A stretch of 64,000 nucleotides of DNA, from positions 1-64,000 of the forward strand of contig JAHDWN010000031.1 of NCBI GenBank assembly GCA_023382675.1, read 5' to 3'. The notes beneath the pieces are model-generated. The model was given only the letters and a program-made list of their open reading frames with translations. It was not told the origin of the DNA and searched no databases. Position numbers and translations under genes: made by a program. This document shows, piece by piece, positions 8,850 to 17,668 of the stretch. Position 1 is the stretch's first letter. Each line of letters opens with the position of its first letter. The DNA comes from Anaerolineae bacterium (GTDB lineage Bacteria > Chloroflexota > Anaerolineae > Aggregatilineales > Phototrophicaceae).

Positions 8850-11546
8850 ATGGACGTACAGACCTATGTGATTGGCCTCTTGAGCGGCTGGGCGAGCGCA
8901 TACGCTGTCTATCGCTTTCGCCACGTTGTCAGTTCGGTGGCAGACTCGGCGCGCGCACAAGCCGTATCAGCGCGCACCAGTGCGACGCTGGCTGCTGACT
9001 CGCGTTATATCAACGATCTGATCGCCCGCTGCGAAAATACGCATTTGGCCGGGCAGTTTCTCAAGCTCACGGATGTGCTTGTCGAACCACGATTTGTCAT
9101 GGCTCCTGAGCCTGTAGGGCCGCCAGATGAAGATGTGCTCTACGACGTTTTCCAGGTGATCCCGCGCATTCATGATATGCCGTTTTTGCACGGGCCATAC
9201 AACATTCCCGCAATCTCCATCTCCGAATTGGGCGATGGCTCGCGCGCAGTCGCGCTGCTTGGTTTGCCGGGCAGTGGCCGGACGACCGCCTTGCAGACGA
9301 TTGCGCTCTTCAGCCTCAATCGTGTGCATTTCAGTGCGCCGACGGACGCAGTCCAGCACATCATTGACGAGGAAGAAGCCAAACTCTCTGACAAGGATCG
9401 GAAGCGGGTGGCGCAGGAACGTGTGCGTATCGAGGCGGAGGCGCGTGAAAAGCTGGCGCGCGAAGGTGGCATTACCTTCGAATCGGCAGACGAAGAAGCC
9501 AAGCAGGCCGTGCCCACTTTCAATCGTCTCATGCCTGTTTATATTCACTTTGCCTTTTTCGCATTTGACCAGATACGCGGCGATCTTGATCCCGCCGAGC
9601 CGCTGGTGCGTGCCCTCCAGGCGAGCGTCCGTGGGATTACGGCCAAGAGTATGCCGAGGAGCATTTATGAACGTCTGGAACAAGGCAAAACCTTGCTCTT
9701 GCTGGACGGTTACGATGAGCTTCCGGCTGCGGTTCAACCCAAGGCGCTGGCATGGTTGCAGGCATTCCTGCAGCAGTATGGTGAGAATTTCGTGATCGTG
9801 ACCGGGTCGGCGCAAGGATATGGCGCACTGCTGAACGCCGGTCTTGCGCCGGTCTTCATGCGTCCATGGCAAGATCTGGACATTGACCGGGCCGTCGATC
9901 TGTGGGCAAAGGCGTTTCCACGCATGGGCGGGCGGCGTCTTGTAGGCAATCGCAAAATTGGTGAGGAGGACGTGGCGGTCGCACGGAGTGATTCTCGCGG
10001 GCTAACGCCACTCGAAATCACACTTAAGATCTGGTCTGCCTATGCAGAGCCAGAGGCTGCAACCACCATCCAAGACTGGTTCGCCTTGTACATTCAGCGC
10101 CATTTAACACGCAAAATGCCCATGGATGGCGACCCGATGCCGGTGTTGACCGCGATCGCCGCCTTGCAGGTTGAAGACGGCTATATCACACGCGCTCGGA
10201 TGGAGGCACTGGGGATTGGCGGTGAGGCTGTGCCGGAGGCGACCACCCCTGAAGATGCGCTGCGCGAAGCGGTTGCGCCTGATACGAAAGGCGTGGCAAA
10301 GGCCGCCCAGAAAGTGGCGCACGATGCGCGTCAGAACGTGTCCAGCATCCAGGCGAAATGGCTCGCCGCCTTCAAACGCACTGGCCTGATCATTCATGTC
10401 GGACGCGAGCGCTATCGTTTTCGCCATGACTATATTGCGGCTTATCTCGCCAGTTTTGAGCTGTGCAAGCAGCCTGCCGAACAGATTCACGAACACTCGC
10501 TGCAGTCTGACTGGCACAGCACCGTCACCTGTATGGCGCTGCACACGTCGATTGATGCTCTGGTCAAGTCGCGTCTGAATGTGACGACCGACATCCTGCA
10601 TTCGACACTAGTGGAGTTGGCGCGATGGCTGAAGTATGCGCCGCAGGATGCGCCCTGGCGCGGGCATGTCCTGCGCCTGTTCAGCCAATCGTTCATCGTG
10701 CCCAATCAGTATCCTCTGGTGCGCAAGCGTGCCGCGGCAGCGCTGGTGGCGGCGCGTGACCCCAGCGTGGGCTTCATTTTCCGCAAAGCAGCGCGCAGTG
10801 CGGATGCCCTGATCCGCTCGCTGGCCTGCCTGGGGCTAGGCGCAATTGGCAATCCGGATGGCATCGGCGATTTGGAGGCTTTGCTGCACGATCGCGAGTC
10901 CGATATCCAGTTGGCGTCGGCGATGGCGCTGGGCGCGATCGCGACCGAAGAGGCTCTCGACGCCATGCTCCAGGCGTTTACGAGCGATTCCGAGCCTGTG
11001 CGCAAAGCGATTGCCGAGGCATTTGCTGCACTTCCCGACCAAGGCCATCCAACGCTCTACGACGCGGTGCATAGCGACGACATGCTGATGCGCCGCGCGG
11101 CGGTCATGGGGATTCGCCGTATTCGCGCCAACTGGGCGCGCAGCGAGATCTACCGTACGTTTTTGCGCGATGAGGAATGGTACGTGCGCTCGGCGGCGGA
11201 AACCGCGTTCTACGAGACGCATTTGGGGCAGGCGGTGCGCGTCGTTGAGAGCTATCCACTGCCCGAGAACATTCAATGGCTGAACGAGTGGGCTGCTCGG
11301 CGTGGCGAGACGATGGAACCTGGCGATCAGGCTTTACAGCTCTTGATACTGGCGCTGCGGGATAGCGAACCTCAGATTCGCGCGCTTGCAGCCGCCACTT
11401 TGGGACAGCTTGGCGTCCTCGATACGCTCAATGTGCTCTACCAATCATTGCTCGATGGGCATGATCAGGTGCGGTCGGTGAGTTTCGAGGCGCTGGCGGA
11501 CGTGCAGATGCGGTTGGGGCGGCCACTGCCTGCCCCTGCTCGCTAA
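8850..11546 (+). CDS. NACHT-type NTPase with C-terminal HEAT-like repeats
   Basis: 898 residues. The N-terminus (about 5-24) is a short hydrophobic segment that may anchor the protein in the membrane. A P-loop NTPase follows: Walker A GLPGSGRTT at about 138-146 and Walker B LLLLDGYDELP at about 282-292, the DGxDE form typical of NACHT domains. Between them lies a charged, probably coiled-coil insertion (about 172-222). Residues after about 610 form alpha-helical HEAT-like repeats, for example IRSLACLGLGAIGNPDGIGD followed by QLASAMALGAI. This NTPase-plus-superhelix layout is that of STAND/NLR-like signalling ATPases; some bacterial NACHT proteins are antiphage sensors, others regulators. It stands alone, flanked by unrelated minus-strand genes, so its role here is open. 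It ends one base before a convergent lipoprotein gene. Confidence 0.8.
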   Translation: MDVQTYVIGLLSGWASAYAVYRFRHVVSSVADSARAQAVSARTSATLAADSRYINDLIARCENTHLAGQFLKLTDVLVEPRFVMAPEPVGPPDEDVLYDVFQVIPRIHDMPFLHGPYNIPAISISELGDGSRAVALLGLPGSGRTTALQTIALFSLNRVHFSAPTDAVQHIIDEEEAKLSDKDRKRVAQERVRIEAEAREKLAREGGITFESADEEAKQAVPTFNRLMPVYIHFAFFAFDQIRGDLDPAEPLVRALQASVRGITAKSMPRSIYERLEQGKTLLLLDGYDELPAAVQPKALAWLQAFLQQYGENFVIVTGSAQGYGALLNAGLAPVFMRPWQDLDIDRAVDLWAKAFPRMGGRRLVGNRKIGEEDVAVARSDSRGLTPLEITLKIWSAYAEPEAATTIQDWFALYIQRHLTRKMPMDGDPMPVLTAIAALQVEDGYITRARMEALGIGGEAVPEATTPEDALREAVAPDTKGVAKAAQKVAHDARQNVSSIQAKWLAAFKRTGLIIHVGRERYRFRHDYIAAYLASFELCKQPAEQIHEHSLQSDWHSTVTCMALHTSIDALVKSRLNVTTDILHSTLVELARWLKYAPQDAPWRGHVLRLFSQSFIVPNQYPLVRKRAAAALVAARDPSVGFIFRKAARSADALIRSLACLGLGAIGNPDGIGDLEALLHDRESDIQLASAMALGAIATEEALDAMLQAFTSDSEPVRKAIAEAFAALPDQGHPTLYDAVHSDDMLMRRAAVMGIRRIRANWARSEIYRTFLRDEEWYVRSAAETAFYETHLGQAVRVVESYPLPENIQWLNEWAARRGETMEPGDQALQLLILALRDSEPQIRALAAATLGQLGVLDTLNVLYQSLLDGHDQVRSVSFEALADVQMRLGRPLPAPAR

Positions 11547-11547
11547 C

Positions 11548-12081
11548 CTAGTTGCTCGTGGGCGGCGGGGTGGGTAAGACTTCGCTGCCCTCCGGGCAGG
11601 GCAGGATGCGGTCAAAGTCTGTATGGAAGGTGTAACGGTCGCCGCCAGCCTGCAAAATGATCCTGTAGCCTGGGATGTCAGCCTCGACGTAAGTTTGGTC
11701 TGATCGTGGGCAGCCAAGGCTTGTGTCTGACCAGCGTAGCGCCTGCACCTCGACGAGTTGTATGCGGCGCTGCGGCAGCCCCAAATCTTCTGCAAGCCGC
11801 CGTTGGGCTAACGTGACCAATTCTGCGGCAACGGGGTCGGCGTCCAACAAACTTTCAGGCGTAGATAAATCTGTGCCGGTGGCAGTTGCACTGGCAGATG
11901 TGGGTGTTATCGGCAGCACAATCAAAGGATCGGGCGTCGCCGACGGCGGAATTGGTGTTGGTTGTGGCGTCTCACTGGGTGGGATCAGCGTCAATGTCGG
12001 CGGGGACTCGATTTCGTTGCCGGTGACGCAGGCTGTCAGCACCAGCATACAAACCATTGTCACCGCTATCCCCGCCTTCAT
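11548..12081 (-). CDS. Lipoprotein with a Thr/Pro linker and a small conserved C-terminal domain
   Basis: 177 residues. A signal peptide ends in a lipobox LTAC (Cys at about 18), then a Thr/Pro/Ser-rich linker (about 25-75), then a compact domain from about 85 with RWSDTSLGCPRSDQTY, PGYRIILQAGGDRYTFHTD and a later Cys. The two cysteines of that domain may form a disulfide. Similar W-D-S-LGCP domains occur in exported proteins of Chloroflexota and Cyanobacteria, but I cannot give a function. It is the last gene of the pgeF-yggS-yggT-DUF167 run and follows the DUF167 gene by three bases. It is probably attached to the outer face of the cytoplasmic membrane. Confidence 0.75.
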   Translation of the reverse strand: MKAGIAVTMVCMLVLTACVTGNEIESPPTLTLIPPSETPQPTPIPPSATPDPLIVLPITPTSASATATGTDLSTPESLLDADPVAAELVTLAQRRLAEDLGLPQRRIQLVEVQALRWSDTSLGCPRSDQTYVEADIPGYRIILQAGGDRYTFHTDFDRILPCPEGSEVLPTPPPTSN

Positions 12082-12084
12082 CGG

Positions 12085-12399
12085 CTAACTGCCAATCCCC
12101 AAGCGCGCTTCCACATCCGCAGCGGTTACGCCTTCGACGCTGACGATTTTCTCACGTGTGGTTGCACCAGCGACGATTTCGATCTTATTGCGGGGAATAT
12201 CGAGGGTGTTGGCAAGCAAGTCGATCAATTCATCATTCGCCTCTTGCGAGCTGGCCGGCGACGAGACCAGGCGCACTTTGAGCACGCCGTCATCCTGAAT
12301 GCCCGCCAGGGCACTTGATTCCGCCTTGGTCACGACTCTCACCGGGATTGCGGTACCGCCACGGGCATCCGTAATTTCAAATTTCCGTTTCGTCGCCAT
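12085..12399 (-). CDS. DUF167 (YggU-like) family protein
   Basis: 104 residues. The conserved core VRVVTKAESSALAGIQDDGV, LKVRLVSSPASSQEANDELI and KIEIVAGATTREKIVSVEGV matches the small alpha/beta DUF167/YggU family: a basic N-terminal strand, an alanine-rich region, and the I.....G..SR/TREK motif. The biochemical role of the family is unknown, but it is often found beside yggT and yggS, as here. The ATG at 12399 is preceded by AAGG nine bases upstream. The next gene starts three bases after its stop. Confidence 0.8.
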   Translation of the reverse strand: MATKRKFEITDARGGTAIPVRVVTKAESSALAGIQDDGVLKVRLVSSPASSQEANDELIDLLANTLDIPRNKIEIVAGATTREKIVSVEGVTAADVEARLGIGS

Positions 12400-12432
12400 G
12401 CTGATTTGCCTTGCTGCCCATGTCTATATGAA

Positions 12433-12449
12433 TGTACAAGAAATGTACA
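12433..12449. promoter_or_regulatory. Inverted repeat upstream of the DUF167 gene, possible operator
   Basis: TGTAC and GTACA are separated by seven bases, a small dyad that lies about 35-50 bases upstream of the DUF167 start in the 110-base gap after yggT. On the minus strand a TATAGA-like hexamer follows it. The arms are short, so chance occurrence is possible. Confidence 0.25.
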
Positions 12450-12509
12450 CAGATCGTAGCATGGGCTTCATAGCCACACAAGTTTAGAGACCTGGACGCC
12501 AGAATCTGG

Positions 12510-12746
12510 CTAAATCACCAGCGTACGCAGCACCTGGACGATCAGGAGGACGATAATCGGACTGAAATCGAACATGCCCGTTTGCGGCATCATATCGCGA
12601 ATGGGTCTCAAAATGGGTTCGGTCGCATCATAGACGAACCGGATCAACGGATTGCTGTGATCCGCATTGGGAAACCAGCTTAGCAGAACCCGCGCCAGAA
12701 TCAGCAGCTCGAAGATCAAGAGCGCCATGTTAATCAGGGCAGTCAT
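12510..12746 (-). CDS. yggT: YggT family membrane protein
   Basis: 78 residues with two hydrophobic helices (about 3-22 and 60-78) joined by the conserved loop ARVLLSWFPNADHSNPLIRF and then TEPILRPIRDMMPQ. This is the standard one-repeat YggT/CCB3 form; many bacterial YggT proteins have two repeats, so this is the short type. The family is linked to membrane organisation, cell-division-associated loci and, in plastids, haem attachment to cytochrome b6f. It sits 15 bases downstream of yggS, the classic order. Confidence 0.9.
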   Translation of the reverse strand: MTALINMALLIFELLILARVLLSWFPNADHSNPLIRFVYDATEPILRPIRDMMPQTGMFDFSPIIVLLIVQVLRTLVI

Positions 12747-12761
12747 CAGTCGTCATCCCTC

Positions 12762-13493
12762 TCAGTTGTTAGTTACTCGTTCACCAAATATGGCACGACC
12801 TACGCGAATCAAGGTCGCGCCCTCTTCGATAGCGACCGGGTAGTCATCGGTCATGCCCATGCTCAAATCGGGCAGGGGCAAACCGAGCGCTTCCGCTGCG
12901 GCAGCACGCAAGGCCGCCAACTCGGCAAAGACCGGGCGGGTTTGCTCCATGTCATCAACAATCGGTGCCATCGTCATCAGGCCACGCACCTGCAATCCAG
13001 GTAGCTGTGCAATCGCCTGGATGGCCTGAAACAGCGGTTCACGCACGGCTGTCTCCGTTCTCCAACCGGTTGCCTGGAAACCATACTTGCTCGCCTCACC
13101 GGACACATTCACCTCCAGCAGAATATCCAGCGTCGAGCCGGTTTCCGCCGCTGCTCTGGATAATTTCTCAGCCAGACGCACGCTGTCCACCGAGTCGATG
13201 GTTTGGAACAGCGCCAGAGCGTCTTTGACTTTGCGGCTCTGAAGATGGCCGATCATGCGCCATGTCAGCGAGTGCGCCGTTCTCAAACCCGCTGCCGGAA
13301 TCTTGCTTTGCGCTTCTTCTACGCGATTTTCGCCGAAATGTTGCACGCCCGCTTCGGCAGCCAGCAGCACACTCTCGACCGGATGCGTCTTGCTGACGGC
13401 GACGAGCGTCACGGAATCAGGGTCTCGCCCGGCGCGCGCGCACGCCGCTGCGATGTGTTCGCGCACACGCTCGATGTTCTCATGGATGTTCAT
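12762..13493 (-). CDS. yggS: YggS family pyridoxal phosphate homeostasis protein
   Basis: 243 residues, the usual length. The PLP-binding lysine is in LVAVSKTHP near the N-terminus, followed by HFGENRVEEA, the IGHLQSRK motif, LEVNVSGEASKYGF and, near the C-terminus, LSMGMTDDYPVAIEEGAT and RVGRAIFG. Members bind PLP without known catalysis and keep the PLP pool balanced. A GTG at 13499 is also in frame, but the ATG at 13493 overlaps the pgeF stop in an ATGA arrangement and is preferred. One small deviation is MTDDY where MSxDF is common. Confidence 0.92.
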   Translation of the reverse strand: MNIHENIERVREHIAAACARAGRDPDSVTLVAVSKTHPVESVLLAAEAGVQHFGENRVEEAQSKIPAAGLRTAHSLTWRMIGHLQSRKVKDALALFQTIDSVDSVRLAEKLSRAAAETGSTLDILLEVNVSGEASKYGFQATGWRTETAVREPLFQAIQAIAQLPGLQVRGLMTMAPIVDDMEQTRPVFAELAALRAAAAEALGLPLPDLSMGMTDDYPVAIEEGATLIRVGRAIFGERVTNN

Positions 13494-14278
13494 AAGCACA
13501 TGACCGCGCCAAAGCGCCCGGTACGCCCATGCTCTGCACGATGAGAGAAAAATTCATCGGTGTGCGTTGCGGTGCAGATGCCCGCAATGTCGATCTGTTC
13601 CAGCCCGGCGCGCTGCAAATCGAGTGCATTGGCCGCCCACAGATCGAGAAAAGCACTTCCATCGGTAGCATCCCGGCGGATCAACCCGTCAAGACGACCA
13701 TAATAAGCATGTACGGCTTCAACAACCTCTTCACCCACCTGATAGCGCTCAGGGCCTATGCTCGGCCCGATCACGGCTTCAATGTCGCGTGGACGGCAGC
13801 CATAGGCGGTACGCATGGTTTCAACAACTTTCGCACCCACGCCGGCAACTGTGCCACGCCAGCCAGCATGAGCCATGCCAATGACGCCCTGAACCGGATC
13901 GAAGAAGAGCAGCGGGACGCAATCGGCAAAGCGCATACTCAAAGGCACATCCGGCATGTCGGTTACTAAACCATCGGCCAGCGCCAGCCAGCGCCGTCCG
14001 CGTACCGGGCCTTGCGCGATCACGACATCGTTGCCGTGAACCTGCCAGACCGTGCAGGCGCGCCGATCGTTCACCCCAAGCGACGCATACATCCGTTCGT
14101 GATTATTGCGTACACTTTGCGGTGTATCGCCTACGTTGCCGCCGAGGTTGAGCGATGCAAAGGGGGCCGGACTGACGCCGCCCCTGCGCGTGAAGATGCC
14201 ATGCTTGAGCGACTCCCAGTGCGGATTATGATAGAACACGAGGCCGCTTCTTGTTTGTCTTTCTAAGGACATTGTCAT
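13490..14278 (-). CDS. pgeF: Peptidoglycan editing factor PgeF (DUF152 family)
   Basis: 262 residues. Family motifs are present in order: HGIFTRRGGVS, VWQVHGNDVV, LADGLVTDMP, RFADCVPLLFFDP with the active-site Cys, and GMAHAGWRGTVAGV with the zinc-binding His. Proteins of this family (YfiH, YlmD, formerly polyphenol oxidase or laccase domain) remove L-Ser-containing muropeptide precursors in Escherichia coli, and some act on purine nucleosides. First gene of the minus-strand run with yggS, yggT and DUF167. A perfect TATAAT about 20 bases before the start indicates a short leader. No strong ribosome binding site is visible; an in-frame ATG two codons later is possible. Confidence 0.92.
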   Translation of the reverse strand: MTMSLERQTRSGLVFYHNPHWESLKHGIFTRRGGVSPAPFASLNLGGNVGDTPQSVRNNHERMYASLGVNDRRACTVWQVHGNDVVIAQGPVRGRRWLALADGLVTDMPDVPLSMRFADCVPLLFFDPVQGVIGMAHAGWRGTVAGVGAKVVETMRTAYGCRPRDIEAVIGPSIGPERYQVGEEVVEAVHAYYGRLDGLIRRDATDGSAFLDLWAANALDLQRAGLEQIDIAGICTATHTDEFFSHRAEHGRTGRFGAVMCL

Positions 14279-14301
14279 ACCGGTCTTGTTCAGCGTGCGT
14301 T

Positions 14302-14307
14302 ATTATA
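14302..14307 (-). promoter_or_regulatory. -10 element of the pgeF promoter
   Basis: The minus strand reads TATAAT exactly, ending about 24 bases before the pgeF ATG. No good TTGACA-like hexamer is found at the usual distance, so an activator or a weak -35 may be involved. Confidence 0.45.
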
Positions 14308-14350
14308 GCGTGAGCGGCTGTCGTGAGCATAGTGTGCATTGCCGATTGCC

Positions 14351-14380
14351 TTGCGATGCCTCAGCGTTTGGTTGTATACT
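14351..14380 (+). promoter_or_regulatory. Candidate sigma-70 type promoter for the DegU/DegS-like pair
   Basis: TTGCGA (14351-14356) and TATACT (14375-14380) are separated by 18 bases. Each hexamer matches the consensus at four or five positions. The predicted start of transcription is near 14387, leaving a leader of roughly 60 bases before the chosen ATG. Confidence 0.42.
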
Positions 14381-14448
14381 GCCGAAAAGCGTACCGACGA
14401 AAGGATGAGCGGTTGTCTGCGTCTGTTGCAGTGTCTCCGCGCGGAAGC

Positions 14449-15168
14449 ATGAACGAACGCCAAGAACGTCGCTACACTCACGAAATATCCGTACTCATAG
14501 TCGACGATCATCCCCTTTTTCGTGACGGTTTGCAGCGCGCATTGGAATATGAGGATGACATCCGGGTCATCGGACAATGTCAGAATGGCGAGGAGGCATT
14601 ACTCAGCGCACGTAATCGCCTGCCGGATGTTGTTCTGCTCGATATTAACCTGCCGACAATCAATGGCTTGCAGGTGGCGCGACTGCTCAAGACCGATAAC
14701 GCTCGCATTGGTGTTATCGTCCTGACGGCCTATCACGATACCCAACAGGTGCTCCATGCCATGCGTGCCGGGGCGTCGGCCTACTGTGCCAAGGACATCA
14801 CGCCGGATCATCTGGTCGAGATCATCCGCGATGTTGCCAATGGCTATTATGTTGTCGGCGAACGCCGCATGACCGAGGATGAAGTCCAACGTTGGATCAG
14901 CAGCAGCCTCGAAGCGATCACCGGCCCCTACGTTGTCGATCCAGAAGAACATTACGTGCCTTTAAGCCCACGCGAGACTGAAATTCTGCAATTCGTCACC
15001 AACGGCATGAGCAACAAAGAGATCGCGCGGCGGCTGCGCATCAGCCAGCAGACCGTCAAGAATCACATGACCTCGATCTTGAAGAAATTGAACGTCCAGG
15101 ATCGTACACAGGCGGCTGTGACTGCCTTAAGGCACGGTTGGGTGCGTTTGTTGGACAATGAAGACTGA
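14449..15168 (+). CDS. NarL/LuxR-type response regulator (DegU-like)
   Basis: 239 residues from the chosen ATG. Receiver domain: acidic pair in VLIVDDHP, phosphoacceptor Asp in VVLLDINLP at about 65, and the conserved Lys in YCAKDI at about 115. C-terminal LuxR helix-turn-helix: LSPRETEILQFVTNGMSNKE then RRLRISQQTVKNHMTSIL at about 175-215. The upstream in-frame extension to 14323 looks non-coding and overlaps the promoter, so it is excluded. It is followed after 36 bases by a DegS-like kinase, its likely partner, and then by the Tad genes, which makes this pair the best candidate regulator of the cluster. Confidence 0.9.
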   Translation: MNERQERRYTHEISVLIVDDHPLFRDGLQRALEYEDDIRVIGQCQNGEEALLSARNRLPDVVLLDINLPTINGLQVARLLKTDNARIGVIVLTAYHDTQQVLHAMRAGASAYCAKDITPDHLVEIIRDVANGYYVVGERRMTEDEVQRWISSSLEAITGPYVVDPEEHYVPLSPRETEILQFVTNGMSNKEIARRLRISQQTVKNHMTSILKKLNVQDRTQAAVTALRHGWVRLLDNED

Positions 15169-15204
15169 CATTCGTGAAGCAGTAGCTGAGATTGTGAGAC
15201 CGCG

Positions 15205-16284
15205 ATGGATAGAGAATTGCGCACGGAAACGTCATCACGCGATGAACTCGTGGAACTGCTTCAAAAAGAAATGAAGCGCATTCGCGACAAGCTGGCGGAA
15301 ATCAAAATTCAAATCGATCAGACACAGCTCGTTGTTGACCGAGAGCAGGTACGGAATACCGACATTGCGACGGAATTGCGCCGCGTTCAGGACAACATTG
15401 ATACCACGCCGCGCCAGGATATTCGCGCCATCTACGACGATGCGAGTGAGGCGCGCTTTCGATTGGCGACGATGCGTGGGCAGTTGGAAAAATTCCAGAA
15501 CAGCCGCGATCTTCTGGAACAAGAAGCGAAGCTCCTATCTCAGGTTCACAGTCGCATCCAGGGGGGTGTCGACACACTCGTCGGCGATACCGGTGGACTG
15601 AATCCGATACCCGCCGGCCAGAGCATGAGCATCGTCCGTATTGTTCAGGCTCAGGAGGAGGAACGTCAGCGGCTGGCGCGCCAGATGCACGACGGCCCTG
15701 CACAGTCTTTGACCAACTTTATTTTGCAGACGGAAATCTGCCAGCGCTGGTTTGATCGCAATCCGGCCCGTGCGGCGGAAGAATTGGGCAGCTTGAAGGA
15801 CATGGCAAGCGTCACGTTCCAGAAGGTGCGTGATTTTATCTTTGACCTGCGTCCGATGATGCTCGATGACCTGGGCGTGATCCCAACGACACGGCGCTAT
15901 GTTGACGCCTTCCGTGAGAAGAACGACATCGATGTGAAGCTCGACATCCTGGGGGAGGAGCGCAGGCTAGAGTCGCATCGAGAAGTCATGATATTCCGCG
16001 CGATTCAAGAACAGATGGTGAATGCGCGGGATTATGCGAACGCCACCGAGATCATGATCCGATTGGATCTTTCCGGCAGCCGGGTCAAGATCACGGTGGA
16101 AGATAACGGACGCGGCTTTGATGCTGAAGCAGTCTTGATGGGTGATGAGAACTATCATGACCCTCGCGCCCAGAGCCTGGTGACGCTCAAGCAGCGTTTC
16201 GAACTTGTAGGTGGTTCAGCGGCTGTCTTCAGTGGGGAAGAAGAAGGCACAAACGTGCGCCTGGAATTGCCCACGAAAGACTAG
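15205..16284 (+). CDS. Cytoplasmic DegS-like sensor histidine kinase
   Basis: 359 residues without a membrane helix. Residues 10-125 are strongly helical and probably coiled coil, as in DegS. The HisKA_3 motif ERQRLARQMHDGPAQSL places the phosphorylated His at about 162, followed by LRPMMLDDLGV. The ATPase domain has a divergent N box (QEQMVNARDYAN) and a standard VEDNGRGFD. The pairing with the NarL-type regulator upstream is clear from the 36-base spacing. Lack of membrane segments suggests an intracellular signal or a partner protein. It sits 172 bases upstream of cpaB. Confidence 0.9.
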   Translation: MDRELRTETSSRDELVELLQKEMKRIRDKLAEIKIQIDQTQLVVDREQVRNTDIATELRRVQDNIDTTPRQDIRAIYDDASEARFRLATMRGQLEKFQNSRDLLEQEAKLLSQVHSRIQGGVDTLVGDTGGLNPIPAGQSMSIVRIVQAQEEERQRLARQMHDGPAQSLTNFILQTEICQRWFDRNPARAAEELGSLKDMASVTFQKVRDFIFDLRPMMLDDLGVIPTTRRYVDAFREKNDIDVKLDILGEERRLESHREVMIFRAIQEQMVNARDYANATEIMIRLDLSGSRVKITVEDNGRGFDAEAVLMGDENYHDPRAQSLVTLKQRFELVGGSAAVFSGEEEGTNVRLELPTKD

Positions 16285-16401
16285 CATAGTGGTTAATTGG
16301 TTACGAGTCAGCAGTACATTCGGGCTGTTTCCGATTCCTTGAGGCTTTTCTAGACTACACTCACATATACTGAGTGAGTAGTACACCTGGAACTCCCAGA
16401 A

Positions 16402-16429
16402 GTGCAAGGTAAGTGTCACTACATTGCAC
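16402..16429. promoter_or_regulatory. Nested dyad upstream of cpaB, possible operator or leader hairpin
   Basis: GTGCAA at 16402-16407 is mirrored by TTGCAC at 16424-16429, and inside it AGTG (16412-16415) is mirrored by CACT (16417-16420) around almost the same centre. It lies 28-55 bases before the cpaB ATG. A TATACT hexamer about 35 bases upstream could be the -10, which would put the dyad in the 5' leader. Either a DNA operator or an RNA stem could explain it. Confidence 0.35.
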
Positions 16430-16456
16430 CTACTGCGTACCCGACGGAGGATCTTC

Positions 16457-17605
16457 ATGGGACGCCTTCGCACAATTTTGATCGTTTTGATTCTTTTGCT
16501 TGCAATCGTTGGGGCGGTTGTGTTTCTGCTGCCGAACATTACGGGCGGCGGACAGGTTCCAGCCACGCCTGCGGGTGATGGCACACCTGCGCCGGCGGTG
16601 AATATTGCGCAAGTGCCGACGCCGACACCGCTCCAGATGACGGAGATTGTGATCGCCGTGCAGGAACTCCCGCGCGGTATTCCCATTCCCCCGAATGCGG
16701 TTGCTCTTCGTCCATGGCCGCTTGAATCCGCGCCGATTAACGGTATCACCAACCTGGAAGATGTTGTCGGCAAGATTGCGCGCACGGATATTTTCCGCGA
16801 GGAACCAATCCTCTCTAACATGATCGTCAGTGATCTCACCAGCCTGGCACGAGTCGGCTCAGACGCTGCGGCGATCTTGCCGGATGGGTCACGCGCTATT
16901 GCCGTGCCTATGGATCGGCTGACGTCGGTCGCATATGGCATCCAGGATGGTGATCGCGTTGATGTGATCATGTCCATGTTGTTTGTCGATGTTGACGAAG
17001 AATTCCAGACCATTCTGCCCAATCGCGTCACATTGGTTTCGCAAGACCCCGAAACACAGCAGATCCAACTGACGACCGCTATTGAGGGGCGTCTTGACCC
17101 GCTCGGTTTCGGTAATGCTGTCGTTGGCCCAAGTGAGCGTCAGCGCCCGCGCCTTGTTACTCAGCGAACCATTCAGGACGCGCTGGTTGTGCACGTGGGC
17201 GAGTTCCCGCCGGATGGCCGCTTCATTGGCGTTCCTTCGACGCCAACGCCAGCGGCTGATGGTGGTGAAGGTGATGCCGCTCAGGGTGATGCAACTGCTG
17301 TGCCCACGCCGACAATGACGCGACCGAATATCGTTACCCTGGGCGTGACGCCGCAAGATGCTGTCGTGCTCACCTATGCGATTGAAGCGCGCCTGCCACT
17401 GACGTTCGTGCTGCGGTCTGCACGCGATACATCGCGTGTGGCGACGGATCCGGTGACGCTCGACTACATCATGACTGAATTCAATATTCAGTTGCCGGGC
17501 CGCCGTCCCTACAGCATTGAACCTGCGATTCGCAGTATTCGGCAGTTGATCGTTGAAGACCAATTGCAGCTCGGTACCGACACTGCGACGGGTGGCGGCG
17601 GCTAG
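16457..17605 (+). CDS. cpaB: Flp pilus assembly protein CpaB/RcpC
   Basis: 382 residues. Single N-terminal membrane anchor (about 5-26), a Thr/Pro-rich linker, then an SAF domain at about 55-120 (MTEIVIAVQELPRGIPI, FREEPILSNMI) and the RcpC region GSRAIAVPMDRLTSVAYGI, GDRVDVIMSM. A second Pro/Thr-rich segment near residue 270 interrupts the C-terminal half. CpaB proteins sit at the cell-envelope side of Tad systems; in diderms they work with the secretin, which a monoderm-like Chloroflexota would lack. The ATG at 16457 is chosen because GGAGG lies six bases upstream; the frame is open 11 codons further. Confidence 0.88.
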   Translation: MGRLRTILIVLILLLAIVGAVVFLLPNITGGGQVPATPAGDGTPAPAVNIAQVPTPTPLQMTEIVIAVQELPRGIPIPPNAVALRPWPLESAPINGITNLEDVVGKIARTDIFREEPILSNMIVSDLTSLARVGSDAAAILPDGSRAIAVPMDRLTSVAYGIQDGDRVDVIMSMLFVDVDEEFQTILPNRVTLVSQDPETQQIQLTTAIEGRLDPLGFGNAVVGPSERQRPRLVTQRTIQDALVVHVGEFPPDGRFIGVPSTPTPAADGGEGDAAQGDATAVPTPTMTRPNIVTLGVTPQDAVVLTYAIEARLPLTFVLRSARDTSRVATDPVTLDYIMTEFNIQLPGRRPYSIEPAIRSIRQLIVEDQLQLGTDTATGGGG

Positions 17606-17668
17606 GCCGCCATCCCTGGCACTTTGTCATCACGTTTGATCCAGACATGACGAGTTTGGGATAAGGGC

